Shown here: positions 1 through 12,170 of the stretch, one piece after another
How positions within the stretch are numbered: position 1 is the first letter of the stretch
How the letters are laid out: each line of letters begins with the position of its first letter
DNA from: Theobroma cacao
Lineage: Eukaryota; Streptophyta; Magnoliopsida; Malvales; Malvaceae
DNA length: 64,000 nt
Assembly: GCF_000208745.1 (NCBI RefSeq)
Contig: NC_030853.1
Location: 23,701,282-23,765,281 of the forward strand
Direction: 5' to 3'
The notes under the pieces: generated by a model
Told to the model about the DNA's origin: nothing
What the model saw: the letters and a program-made list of their open reading frames with translations, nothing else
Databases searched by the model: none
Position numbers and translations under genes: made by a program

Positions 1-1581
1 GTCAATCACATTAAGATGCCGAACATTGCAAATATCTGTGCGGCCAGAGGAACCGGCCTCCAAAATCAAGATGTCAAATTTTGAAACAGACATTGCAAAA
101 TCATGCACCATGTCATGCATCTTGCATGTTATAATATTTCCACACGCATCCTTCTCCACATCTTGGAATAAGGAATTAGACAACAAGTCATTGAAGTGTT
201 TATTACCAATATCCATCATTGACATAGAACTACCATGAAGTGGTTGAAGAAAACCTTCAGCCATCCAAAGTTGAATTAACTGTTCTTTCTCAATGCGGAA
301 GTCTTTAGGGAAAATGGCACAATATGCAAAACACCTTTTGAGAGGTGAAGACAACCGGTCAAAACTTAATCTCAATGCATCTTCCACTGAGCCCCAAACA
401 TCACTTCTATGAATGTTCAACCATGCCTCTTGGCCCATTTCATTGCGCATCGTCCCTCCTATCACTTTTGCTACTAATGGAACACCTTTACATTTTTTTG
501 CAATTTCCTTTCCTATTGACTGTAATTCTTGAGATGTTGCAGAGCTTTTAAATGCTTTTTCTTTGATTATGGACCAACATTCATCGTGGGTTAGTCCTTC
601 GGGGTGGTGCCATTGATCAACAAGTGTTTGCACTTTTAGTGCCACAAGTTCATTCCGGGTTGTTACAATAACTTTATTCCCCTTGTTTCTATTGACTCCT
701 AACAAACAAAGCCTTAGGTCTTCCCACTTCTCAGCACTCCACAGGTCATCAAGAACAAGAAGATACTTTTTCCCTTCTAACTTCTTCTTAAATTTCTCAA
801 GAATCGAATTCTTGTTCTCAAACGATGTAGTGTTTTCGTCAGTAAGATGTTCTAACATATGTCTTAAAATCCTTTTGACATCAAAGTTATCTGACACACA
901 TACCCAGAATTTTACATCAAAGTGCCTTTCCACTTCAACATCATTGTACACTAGTTTTGCCAAAGTAGTTTTCCCAAGACCTGCCATACCTACTATAGGT
1001 ATAACAGAGATAATCTGCCCATCACTCGGGTTGATTAGCAAGTCAACTACTTTTGAGACATCAGCTTTCCTCCCAACAATTTTGGAGTCGTCTAGGAAGG
1101 AGACTGTCTCTTCGTTTGATGCTCCAAGTACAGGAGTTACGTCAATAGCTCTCTGCTGGAGACCAAGCTGATCGGCCAATTTGTTAAGGCCATCCACGGA
1201 TTTATGAATGTCCTTAATTTTTTTATCCATTTTGAGACGAAACAGGATGGGATTGGAGGGAGAAAAGAAGTATAGTACCTTTCTCCTGATTTGGTCTCGA
1301 ATCTCAACTTTCCTTCGAAGAATTTCGTAAGTGAACTCATCTAGCACATCATCAGCCTCATAAGCGACGTCTCTGAGTTTATCCAGCCATAGCTTCACTG
1401 ACTTGTCGTTTCTCTGCCTTTCCTCTGCATCTTGCAAGAGAGCTCGAATTATGGGCAGTGAATAACCCAGCTTTTCCAACTCCTCTTCGAAACCCCATCC
1501 AAGGTTGATATGTTGTATGGCAACTGAAGTAGCTTTTGACACCACTCCTTCCACAACCGCACTGAGAACAGCTTCACCCAT
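1..1581 (-). CDS. CC-NBS-LRR disease resistance protein, N-terminal part (runs off left edge)
   Basis: Intracellular immune receptor of the coiled-coil NBS-LRR (RGA/RPP13-like) class. The frame is open from the ATG at 1579-1581 to the window edge, about 527 residues without an intron. Visible in order: a CC domain (about residues 1-170, starting [12 protein letters not shown], with [20 protein letters not shown]); P-loop [12 protein letters not shown] (about 197); RNBS-A with [12 protein letters not shown]; kinase-2 [10 protein letters not shown] (about 273), whose final Trp is typical of non-TIR proteins; [20 protein letters not shown]-type [31 protein letters not shown]; and the MHD motif as [10 protein letters not shown] (about 485). 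All nucleotide-binding motifs look intact, so the visible part appears functional. The LRR region must lie left of the window. A decayed relative lies just upstream, the usual clustered arrangement of these genes. Pathogen specificity cannot be inferred. Confidence 0.93.
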   Translation of the reverse strand, partial: MGEAVLSAVVEGVVSKATSVAIQHINLGWGFEEELEKLGYSLPIIRALLQDAEERQRNDKSVKLWLDKLRDVAYEADDVLDEFTYEILRRKVEIRDQIRRKVLYFFSPSNPILFRLKMDKKIKDIHKSVDGLNKLADQLGLQQRAIDVTPVLGASNEETVSFLDDSKIVGRKADVSKVVDLLINPSDGQIISVIPIVGMAGLGKTTLAKLVYNDVEVERHFDVKFWVCVSDNFDVKRILRHMLEHLTDENTTSFENKNSILEKFKKKLEGKKYLLVLDDLWSAEKWEDLRLCLLGVNRNKGNKVIVTTRNELVALKVQTLVDQWHHPEGLTHDECWSIIKEKAFKSSATSQELQSIGKEIAKKCKGVPLVAKVIGGTMRNEMGQEAWLNIHRSDVWGSVEDALRLSFDRLSSPLKRCFAYCAIFPKDFRIEKEQLIQLWMAEGFLQPLHGSSMSMMDIGNKHFNDLLSNSLFQDVEKDACGNIITCKMHDMVHDFAMSVSKFDILILEAGSSGRTDICNVRHLNVID

Positions 1582-2314
1582 CTTCGCTTAAAAACTCTGG
1601 GAAAGTGGGGGAGTTTGTGTCAGAAACCTTTCAAAAACCAAAGATAACGGTGGTAATCATGGGCAACAAGCATTGAATGATTGTACTCAAAAAACAAACG
1701 TATCAAAGGTTAAAAGACTATACCAGAACGGAAGGCACAGATGAATTGATTTTGATTAATGTGAAAGTCCGTGTTGCCACTTTGACTAACAAGATATCGG
1801 CAGTACACTCCACTTGATCATGTTTATTTATTCCAAAAGCAAATAGTTTAGGTTGATTGAAGCAAACTTTGTTAAGTTCTTTTATTTTATTTTCCATTTT
1901 TTATGTTTTTAATTCTCTATGAGTAGTTTATGTTGAGTTATTAACTTATGTATTAATTTCTTTTATTAGATGTACATTACTCACAATATATGTCTCAAAC
2001 TATACCCTTATACTGAGTTATCTGTATTAAACTAAAACAACAATAGCTAGTGGTGGAGTCACTAATACTGAATCATCCTTTCAATTTTTTTTAATATTTT
2101 TCCTTCTATTTGTATTATCTCTTTTTCAATATTTAAAGACACGAATTATTTTAAGTTATAAAATGAATTTTTTTAGTCTTTTTCTTTCTTTTACTGTTTG
2201 TTTCTTACGATTTAATTTTATATTTTAGCTAGAAATTTAGATGCATTATATGAAATATAATCATCAAAATATTTCATTATATGAAATATTTACAATAGTT
2301 GCATTACCCTTTAT
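1582..2314. other. AT-rich spacer upstream of the NBS-LRR gene
   Basis: About 730 bases between the start of the resistance gene and the truncated copy. It should hold the promoter and 5' leader of the gene to the left. I see no coding frame, repeat or convincing TATA position in it. Confidence 0.5.
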
Positions 2315-3050
2315 ATCATTAACTCCAGACAAACAAAGCTTTAGGTCGTCGTCCTATTGGTCAACCATTCCACAGACCATCAAGTACAAGAAGATAATGT
2401 TTCCCTTCAAAGTTTCTCAACTAAAGCAACCTTGTTTTCAAATATTGAGATTTGCTCACCAATAAAATGATCAAAGGATCTGTTTTAAAATCCTTTTGGC
2501 ATCAAAATTAGCAGACACACACACCCAACAATGTTGCATCAAACTGCCTTGTTACTTCCACATCATTATATACTAGTTTTTCCAAGGTCTGCCATACCTA
2601 CTAACAGAGAGAAGTGGTTTTGAAACACCACTTTCCCTTCCACGTTTGAGTCATCTAGACAGGAGACTTGTCTCCTCATTTGATCCTCCAACTTCAGGAG
2701 TTATGCCTACAGCTAGCTCATCCAAGGTTGGCCAATTTGTCAGGTTAGGGTCATCCAAGGATTTATGAATGTCCTTAAGTTCTTTTAGCCATCTTGAAAC
2801 GGAACTCATCAAGCACATCATCGGCCTCAGTAGCAACATCTTTGAGCTTTTCCAGCCAAAGCTTCACTGAGTTATCCTTTGTTTGCCTTTCCTCTGCATC
2901 TTGCAAGAAAGCTATATATAATTATAGCTAGTGAGTCACCAAGCTTTTCTAGCTCCTCCTTGAAACCCCATGCGAGGTCGATCTGTTCTTTGGTAATTGA
3001 AATCACTCGACACAACTCTACTTAACAGCACTGAGAACATCTTCAGCCAT
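2315..3050 (-). pseudogene. Truncated CC-NBS-LRR pseudogene
   Basis: Degenerate copy of the neighbouring CC-NBS-LRR gene, same strand. It begins at an ATG (3048-3050) reading MAEDVLSAVK and hits a stop at the next codon. Other frames continue the homology: WGFKEELEKLGDSL, then [35 protein letters not shown], the latter matching the CC region of the intact gene, then segments around the linker, and finally sequence equivalent to kinase-2. Homology stops near 2315, so the P-loop region is eroded and everything after kinase-2 is missing. Several frameshifts and internal deletions are needed to align it. It is most likely a dead tandem duplicate. Confidence 0.85.
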
Positions 3051-3855
3051 TTTTGCTACAATACCCCGAAAAAGTAAACAAGTGTCAGAATAACAAAAAC
3101 CAAAGAAAGAAGCAAATTTTGCAGTACTGGAAATCATGGCAAGTTGGCAACAGACACTAAACGGTTAAGAGGTTAATCCAAAATTTTATCTATAAAATGG
3201 TGCATAAGCAAATCCACAAAGATTTCGGATGATGACTAGTTGACAAGTAAGCATCAGCATCAACCCGCTAAAAGAAATTGGAAAAAAGCAAACGACATAA
3301 GGTTTTTATTTTCGGCAATGATAAGCCTTATTGGTTACACAATAAAATATAGTCTTCTCCTTCCTAATGATCAAGATTTATAACACTAGTGCATGTAAAA
3401 CATGGGATGTATGCATAGGCTTCTATTGCTATAACTGCAGTCCTAGGACATATTTGAGGTCTAGGAAACATATCGTAAAAGAGAAAAGGAATTCCAACAA
3501 AATTTGACTCATATACGGAGGGGCCAAGGACCCTATCAACCATGAGTAACAATAAGGATATGGAATTCATACATATACAGAAGGGAGGAATGATACAAAG
3601 GTTGAATATTTGTTTAGGTGAAAACAAAAAATTGGAAGATATGTGGTAAATAGGACACTTCGTAAGCAGCTTGGCTATCGGTTTGATTTCTGATGGAAGG
3701 ATTCAAGAGTAGATTTTTATCTATTTGCCCAACTGCTGTTATATGTACATCTCAGATTTGTGAACTTTGAGCTGTAAGAAGTTCAATGCTTCAGTGATTT
3801 CAAATGAAATCTTACGTGTCAAGGATGTCCTCTTGAAGCATAAAAAGGAACAAAC
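3051..3855. other. Spacer containing the probable 3' UTR of CASTOR
   Basis: No coding sequence recognised. The part next to 3855 should be the 3' UTR of the CASTOR gene (minus strand). The part next to 3051 is the upstream side of the dead NBS copy. Confidence 0.4.
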
Positions 3856-6800
3856 TCATTCCTTCTCTGTGATCACCACAAACACATCCTTCACTGACCA
3901 CCTTCTTCTCTCACTTTTGGCTGGTGGATTGATAACAGCTCTCTCTGCTCTTGCTAAACGATAACCTATAACAATCTCTCGCCTCTGCCGAGCTCGTAAA
4001 ATTATTTCATAGAAACTCAATTCTTCACCTTCATGAAGGTAAAGATCTGCATACCTAATATGCAGCTCATTTCCCTGATAAAACCCAAAAAATTCATAAA
4101 TGATTAACAAGGTTATTGTAATGAGAAGATAAATGATAAGTTCTACGAGCAGCAAGAACCTGAATAAACAAAATGGCTGGCAAAGAGTCAACAGTATAAG
4201 TTAATGCTTCAAGTGCGATAGAATTGTGCAAATGACTTCTAATCAAGTGTTGTTATACTGCTTTAAATGGTTTTAGATCCTTCATAGAACAAGACATAAC
4301 ATATAGTCTGAGTGACCTATATATCATTTTCATTATCTTTCAATCCTTTGGATGAACATGCCAATAGTACAAAGCTTAGTCAAGAGGTTGAGAAACCAAT
4401 TCTTGTCTCTGTAAGTTAATGAAAACAAATGCAGAAGTTTGTTCTTCCCAATCTTTCATGACCTAAACCACATTAAAAAATACATGCAAATACACTAGTG
4501 CTTTGTGTAACAATGAAACTCCCTAAATTATATGAGAAAAGTAAAAGCAAAGATAATAATTAATCTAAGCTATTGGAGCATCAAAAATAACAATTATCAG
4601 TTATATATCAACACTAGAGATAAAAAGCTTTCCGGGTACAGCATTTCTGCATCTGCAAATCTGTAACATAGGAAAAGCAAAGTTCAGCCAACTTTTTTGG
4701 GCAGAAACAGTCCTTCAGTCAAAAGGATAACCAGTTAATGAATATTAGTAAGGTATTAAATTCTGCCTGGACCAAATTGACTCATATCTTCTTCCCAACC
4801 CGGTAGAAAATGGGCAAACATCACTCTTACACCTCATCTATAGTGTCATGCTGTCAATTATTACACATTGGTCCTTCCAACTATCTTTGAACCTTGACCT
4901 GTATTTTGTAGAAATCACACTCAAAGGTAGTATTTGCTAGTCAAGGCCCACATGACTAGAATTAGAGAAGATGTGGATTTATATATAGAAATAGTGATAT
5001 CTCATATACAGATTACTTTGTATGACAGAAGAAATACTATTTACACAGACAAATCTCATTCACATGATTTAGAAGCTCCAGGATAACTTTTTCACAAGTG
5101 ATAAGTTTTTGAAAGGCAACAGCATTAGTGCAGAACCATTTAGCCAAGCTCTTTTCTTGTTTTGTTACTACTTATAAACAAGTCAACATAAAGGTTTCAT
5201 GAAAGAAAGAGTACCTCTTCTGCAAAGAGCTCTTCCAGTACATCATTTATTTGCCGATCCTCTGCAACCATAGCTAATGCCATACTGACTAGCTCATTTG
5301 ATAAAACATAATCACTAATCTTTGACATGGATAATAAATTTTTAGTCCTTGGATCCAGAATTTCACTGATTATTACTGATCTATCTGAAGCTTGCTGCAT
5401 CTCCCCAATCCAGGAACCTTGTGAGAAACTTCCTCTGTGACTGCGTGTTACCATAGCTTCTCTAAACGGAAGACGCTTGGCCTGGCAAAAACAAAATGTG
5501 TAAATTACAAAATTTATGGTTGTGAAAGACAGAAAGACTGAAAGTCAATATCTGAAGTAAAAGCGTGTGATATGCTGTCAAGAATATGCCCGTCATGACT
5601 AATAAGCAAACTTAAAATTTATTCTTATAACTTGTTGATAAGGACCAAGGCGTTCACAAAGAAATTTTCTAATAGTGCGTTATAAACTCGTAAAATGATT
5701 GTTCAAAAAGAACAATAATAACTTCTTAAGATAAGCTCAATATCCAATCCATTAAATTAAATTTGACTTAAAGATCAAAACTCAAAGCACCTGAATATCA
5801 CGAATCAATAGTAATGTGGCAAGAGATCTGGAATCAGCTTGAATGGCTGAATCTTCCACAGATTCATCAGCCAGAATTAGGATCTGTGCAGACCACAAAA
5901 ATATGTTCAGAAATTAAAGATGGAAAAATATTGTAGAAGCCCTGAAAATTGTCTCTTCATCTATCCTAGTTAAAAAAAAAAAAAAAAAACAAGGATATAA
6001 ATGACCTGCTGTGTTTTAATTGACATTTTTAAGGAAACTCATTTAGTAGGATAATAGCCTTCATCTTTAAATTTTCATTATCCAACCTTCATCTAAAATA
6101 TACATTGTCATGGAAATCTGCTAGGTGGCTGCCATGCCTTCTAACATTTACTGTGATTATTAACTGACATTTCCTTACTGTATGCCGTTATCATAAATAC
6201 ACCAGTGATAGAGACACTTACTGAATCAAAAGATTCCAAGGGAAGACTTTCTAGGTTACGTCGTATAACTGCATTCCCTTCACGATTAACCAGTGTTATA
6301 TTTACCAATCTTGTGAGGTCCAGACCACCATCAATAAGCTTCTTTTCCCTCTCATTTTCAAGAACCTCATTGAACATCCAGAGTTCTGACCCAGGAGCTA
6401 GGAAGGCATCCAAAACCTAAACAAACATGAATGAATATACATTGCTAATGTAGCAAAGAATGAACTGCATTCTCTATTGTGCATCAAAAGCAAAAATATG
6501 GAAAGAAAGTCTAGAATTTTATGAAGAAATATTGCAATTAACATTAGATATTGAGTGACAATATCATAGAGAAATTCTGAAACATCAATCACCACAGTTT
6601 ACACAGTGGGAACTGCAGTCAAGAAGCACTTGGCAGCATCATTGTAGATCCCTTGTAATATTACCATAATCATGTCTTCTATATCCCGTCGCCAACCACA
6701 AAGAAGTATTTTTTCTGTCAACTTTGGGACAATAAAGTCTCTGGGTAAATTTCCTCTCCATACCTGCAGCATTCAGCCGAAGAGAAAAAGGAATTAGGAG

Positions 6801-9800
6801 CTTCAATTAGAAAGAACGTACCACAATCATATCATCAATGTCTCTCCTCCATCCACAAAGTAGAATCTTCTGGGGCTTTCTTGCTGGTCGAGCAATGTGC
6901 ATGAATGATGCTTCTTTGACCTGAATGACCAAATTGATTATATTTTTGTAAGTTGTTTTAACTATGGTATGCCCTACTATCTCATCATGGGCATCATCCT
7001 ATTGTGCCAAACCAGAACAGCTTCTCTTTCATGAATCAAAACCTAAACGTGGTCCGCTCCCTTTACATTCCTACTTTATTTCACTCAATTTTTTAGACTA
7101 TTCCATAATTATAGCAACAAACTCTTTATCACATTACACTGAGAGCGAACATAGTGAAAGAGAAACAACCAATTGGCATTCTCTCCAATTTTTTATCCAA
7201 GTTCTTCACTAGTTTCTTGTGTCATCATTGATTATGTTGACTGCAGAACATAGCAATGGCAAGTATTTTATAGTAATAAAGGAAAGGTCATTGTTGCAGT
7301 ATTCTATCACTTCAGCAAGTAAATGGTAAGTGACAAGAAGATCTAACTCTAAGTCTTACTATAGACAAAAGGCAGACAACAAATCTATCATAGACCTACA
7401 ATTGCATTCATTAAATTGTGCATACCAGTACAGGTCATCAGCTCAATGTACAGATGACCACTTCAGATTGAGACAAATTTACAGAACTAAATGAAAACTG
7501 GCTGGAGACCTGATAACGATAAAACCATACTATAATTCTGGCCAAATTGCATGACTGTTTTCTTTCTTCCGCCTATCTGTTTCTGCATTTATTTATTTAT
7601 TTTATTGATTTCTCCATCTAGTGAGCCTCAATGCAGCCTGACTTGAATAAGGCAAGTATCTGATGCCAGATTGGCCAAATAGAATGACAAACAAAAGGAA
7701 AAGGCTAGCAAGAAAGACCAAGAAATTTATTCTGCATTCATAAATGAAATCACCATAGGTAACGTGGCTGGAGCATAGGTGTCATCATCTTCTGCTATAA
7801 CAAGGACTTCATCGCCTTCTTGTAGAACATATGAGTCATCAGGATTCAGGATAATTTTACCCCCATGGGAAGCAACCTTGACTCCACAAGGAATAGCATC
7901 AGGAAAACTGATCAATACATCCTCAAATTGCATACCATCCAACTGAGGCCATCTTTTTATGTAGAACTCACAGTTTTCAAAGCCAAGGATATCTTCCCAT
8001 ATCTGTCATAACCAATCCACAATTATTACAAATATAAATGATAAGGAAGCACTGATAGGGCTGAATACCAAAATAATAAAAAGAAAGAAAATTAAGTCCA
8101 AAAAGATCAACAAGGAACATCAACGTTCACACTGCTGCAAGTGCAATATCACTGAACATAGTTCTCATGGTAAAAATTGCATAACCCAACCTGTGCAAGT
8201 CCTGGCTGCCGTGCACATTGAATCATTAAGCGCCCAATAACATCATGAGCTACAACAGTCTCAACAAGTTCTCCACCAACAAGTTTAACAAGAACCTCGT
8301 TGTCAAGATCACTTAGTTCCACCACAATATGCCCTCTTAGCCCTTCCTTTACTCCTGTCAAACTTAAGACTGTTCTCAAAGCACGAGCATCACTCTGCAA
8401 TAGACCATGAATAAGAGTGAGCACCTGTCATCCAATATCACAGATACATCACATTAACACATCTGCTTAAGACCTGGTCAGCATTTCCATCTTCAGCAAG
8501 GACAATAATTGAACGGGCCTTGGATACAGATACCTAAAAGAATTGGCATGTCAGCATAACAATTAGTGGCGCCAACATGTACAAACACTTTCAGCATTAG
8601 ATATCGTCAGAGAAAATATTTCCCTGATCGTGTAGCACAATGTATAGGTGAATCTAAAGCAAAGTGAAGGTGCAGCAATCACCCTGAAGCACCAGAATTG
8701 ACACAGAAACCTAGGCAAGTTGATTACAAATCTAGAACAAGGTTGACAAAGAACTTGATCTACTTCTGCTACCAACATGTACCCATTTCCTTTAATTTCT
8801 GTGGTTTATAAAAGCGAGAGACTAGTAAAACACTGTTCAAAGGGAAAAATGTGCAAATCAGTCCATATAAATCTCAATGATATGAAGAATGCAATTATAA
8901 TAGCTAAGCTTGGTTACAAAGCTTACAACATCCTTAGGCTTCTAGAAATTGCTTCAAATTAATGAGATATTCTGTAACTTAAAATGAGGGATAGATATTC
9001 ACTGGCTCAATCACAGAAACCATTTTGATATCGATTAAAATCGCCCTCCCTGTTTCCTCAACTGCATTACCTGATTCAGTTTTTTATTTTTAATTACTTT
9101 AAGAGATTTGAATCATTTAAATCTGATAGCTCAGCTTTTCAGTGGAGGGTAACTTATTTTGACATATGAATGGAGAAGAAAAGAACCATACTTTTTTAAG
9201 GTCAGCCAGAATCAGAGGGCTACCGCTTCTGCATATCACAGATGTCCCTCTGAAATCAAACTCCATTTTAGCAATATCAAGCTCCATCTCCTCCTTGTCC
9301 CGTTCAGCCATCACTACGACAATCCCTCCACCCAAACTCTCATTAGCTATGGCAAGTTGGTTGAGCAATGAACCCTGCATCACAACAAAATAATCACAAT
9401 ATAAGGCACAACAGCATAAAAAGCTTCCATACATGCCAATATTGTATCTGAAAAAACTTATAGAGATATCCCAAGTTACCAAAGTGGAATAGGACAATTT
9501 TGGCAATAGCTACAAAAAGGCCAAACCCTCTTATTGTGAAGTCAGAAGGATAATTATAACCCAAACACTAAATCACGCAGTAAGCCTTGGGTCTTGCATA
9601 GAGTACATGCATACGCAAATTCATATATACGTATAATGTAGAACAAGAATGTGGAAACAGATAGATAGAAATCATAGTAGGGAAATTCAGAAAGACAGAA
9701 AAGACTAGGGAGAAATTAAAAACTAGGGAGGGAAAACCAGAGAATTAGATATAAATAATAAACAAAAATGGAAACAGAGGGAATCAATAGAGTGGAAATC

Positions 9801-12170
9801 TGAAACTCAATATTCCAAAACCTCAATATCATCATTCAAAACTAGTGAAACTGAAACAACATGGGTACTTATAAGCTAAACCCTAAACCCTAATAGCAAA
9901 ATATCAAATATAACCCTAACTGCCTTAATAATTACCTAAATACTGAAAATTCGAATTGAACACATAAAACACAGGAAAATAATTAAATGAAATCCTAAAT
10001 AATTTTTAATTGTTCAATCAACTTCTCTTTATCCTGTATCACCATGTGTGTGTATATATCATCAAAAATGTATAATAGGTATGCACATGGTGTAAGTATA
10101 TGTAAAGGTTCTAATGCTAGAATGTTTAGCCTCTATTATGGGGGAAACAGATAATATATAGTAGCTCATTCCCATCAGCCAATAAGCACAAAATTAAATA
10201 TATAAAACCCAAATGAAGAGTCATAACCATAGATAAATTATGGAATCAAAAGTTTACCAATTTATCACTCCATCCAAGAATTAGAGTGTGGTTTTGCTCA
10301 ACAACCTCACTTCTTCCTTTCCTCAACGAATCAAACTTCTCAGAAATTGCATCAGAAACAAGCCCGAGCATCATTGCAAATATAAGCATCCCACCAAAGC
10401 TAATAGAAACAGAAACTAATCTGGGACCGATACCTTCAGAGTTGGCATGGTTACCTGAATCAGCAACAAAAGTCCAAGATAACCAAAGGCAATCTGCTAA
10501 GCTATCATCAGTGACGCCAAAGAGTGCCAAACCTCCGAGACAAATAAGCATTAGAGTAGCAACCAATAAAGCAAGTGGCTTAGCATATGGATGAACTGAT
10601 AAAAAGACATCTACCCGATATTCAAGTTGCTTATTAAGAGAAACCTTTTCAGAAGAGTTTTCTGAGGATCTCAACTTAGATACATGGTCAATATACTTGA
10701 AAATAAAAATAGGTATGGATAGCAGCGCGAGTGAGACAATCAGAGCTAGAATCTTTAAGCCTTTACTTGAAAGATGATCACTCTCTTGCAACATAGTATT
10801 AGTATCTACAGAGTCCAACAAATTGCAAGCTTGTAATCTGATATTCAGATTCGAAATTTGGTCCTACACGCAAGAAATAATTTTCAGTTAGCAAGTTTTC
10901 TCACATGAACTTACTCAAATATTATTACATAAATAAATCAACCCTAGATTTGATAGATGTTCAAAAAAGTATTCATGAACAAGCTTAATTATCACCATTA
11001 TTTTCCTGTAACTTAGAGAAATGAATTAGGCTTCCTCCCAATGGCAGAAAACTAAGGTATCATTTGGTTGTTACTTTTGGAAGGAAAAAGAAAAAAATGC
11101 ATTTCCATACAAAAGCAAATACTACTAATACTTTTATATAATTAGAAATTAAATTTTTGTGGGTAAAAAATGGATTATTTATCTTTTATATGACATAATT
11201 AAATTGAATGTGTGTTATATTTTCTATTCACTTCATTTAATCAATTAGACCATTGCATCATAGCAACTTTTCCTGGTAAAAAAGAAAAGCAAAAAGCAAC
11301 AACCAAATACAGCCCCAGTTAATCATTTACAAATGAATCAAGCATGCATGAACTTTTAAAAAGTTCAGTAAGCGGCTGTAAACTCTTTAAAGTATAAAAA
11401 TTTTGATCAAAATGAAAAATGAACTGAATCACGGGACCAAAAAAAAAACATGTGCATAGACCAATAACTATACAACTAAAAAACATGGCCACTAAACTAA
11501 GCATAAAATATGATCAGCTTTGTAGGGAAAGGCAGCATAAATATTGAATGTACCTGCAATTCGATGACTCGGTTATGTAAAGAGAAATTCTTGTGGACCA
11601 AAGAACCAAAAGCTGTGATTAAAATCTGTAAAGCAAAGCAGACAAAAACTATAAGAAAATCAAAAGGAAAAAGAAGAGTTTTTAATTTTTGAGAGAGAAA
11701 GTGGGGAAAAAAGAGCATACAGCTATAGAAAACGCCATCTTCCACCGGACTTTGATCCGTTGACAGGCAATCCGGATACCCATTTCACCGGACGCCGTTT
11801 TGTCACTCAAAACGTTTTGTTTTCCACCCGAGACGGCATTAGAAACGCCCCGTTTCTGCTCCAAAACGGCGCCGTCTTCTTCTTGTTTCGACGATTTCTC
11901 GCTCCTACGAGTGAAGTCGACTCTGCGGCGAATCCGACTGTACTTGCGGTCTCCATAGGGGGCGGAATCGGACAACGAAACGCTTCGAAACGTCGGCGTT
12001 TTAGAAGGCTTCCAATCAGGAGGAGAAGGGGGGGAATGCCTGGGGATTGTGGTCCACCTTCGGGGGTAATTTGGGGATTGTGAAGGGTGGGAAGTGGAGT
12101 GGATGAAGGAAGGGGAAGGGAAGAACCAGTCCCTGCTGGAGGAAGGAGAGGATTCTGAATCATGGGACAT
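3856..12170 (-). CDS. CASTOR: Ion channel CASTOR, complete 12-exon gene with an alternative exon 8
   Basis: Nuclear-envelope cation channel required in root symbiosis for perinuclear calcium spiking. Exons (minus): 11721-12170, 11554-11625, 10258-10863, 9192-9374, 8474-8533, 8191-8394, 7754-8002, exon 8 as either 6822-6920 or 6665-6763, 6222-6416, 5791-5883, 5215-5481, 3856-4074. All junctions are GT..AG and all joins are phase 0, giving 898 residues with one version of exon 8 (Lotus CASTOR is about 850). The start MSHDSESSPSSSRDWFFPSP matches the family's N-terminus. It has a disordered basic N-terminal region, hydrophobic segments near residues 145-165, 209-232 and 270-290, the pore signature ADSGNHA (308-314), then two RCK-like domains (HTLILGWSDKL and ILLCGWRRDI). 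The C-terminus KDVFVVITEKE is typical. Intron 2 carries a MITE. Family assignment is very secure; the pairing of exon 8 versions is inferred. Confidence 0.96.
6665..6763 (-). other. CASTOR: CASTOR alternative exon 8B (99 bp)
   Basis: Second version of the same protein segment, again exactly 99 bp, phase 0 at both ends, with acceptor CAG/GTA and donor ATG/GTAATA. It starts VWRGNLPRDFIVPKLTE and ends KILLCGWRRDIEDMIM. This version resembles the published Lotus CASTOR sequence (RG.LP.DF..PK pattern, from memory), so it is probably the canonical exon. It lies 58 nt downstream of 8A. Confidence 0.87.
6822..6920 (-). other. CASTOR: CASTOR alternative exon 8A (99 bp)
   Basis: Coding exon flanked by CAG/GTC at its acceptor and GTG/GTACGT at its donor, phase 0 at both ends, 33 codons. 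It starts VKEASFMHIARPARKPQ and ends in the conserved KILLCGWRRDIDDMIV. It follows exon 7 and precedes 8B in transcription order. The first 17 residues differ from 8B and the last 16 are nearly the same. Confidence 0.85.
11056..11316. mobile_element. MITE in CASTOR intron 2
   Basis: About 260 bp with imperfect terminal inverted repeats. The left end reads ATCATTTGGTTGTTAC and the reverse complement of the right end reads CTGTATTTGGTTGTTGC. The interior is AT-rich and non-coding. The TTTGGTTGTT core is common at the ends of plant MITEs (Harbinger or hAT type). I cannot define a clean target-site duplication, so the superfamily stays open. Confidence 0.6.

Noticed and set aside
683..1171. Plus-strand frame of 162 codons
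   Set aside because: Exact shadow of the minus-strand NBS domain; no family resemblance and the opposite strand carries all NBS motifs.
9877..9892. Interstitial telomere repeat (AAACCCT twice) in CASTOR intron 3
   Set aside because: Only two units; short motifs like this are frequent in plant DNA and say nothing here.
11760..12163. Two frames of over 100 codons overlapping CASTOR exon 1 (one per strand)
   Set aside because: Both arise from the GC-rich first exon. Only the frame starting at 12170 gives the CASTOR N-terminus and splices in phase.
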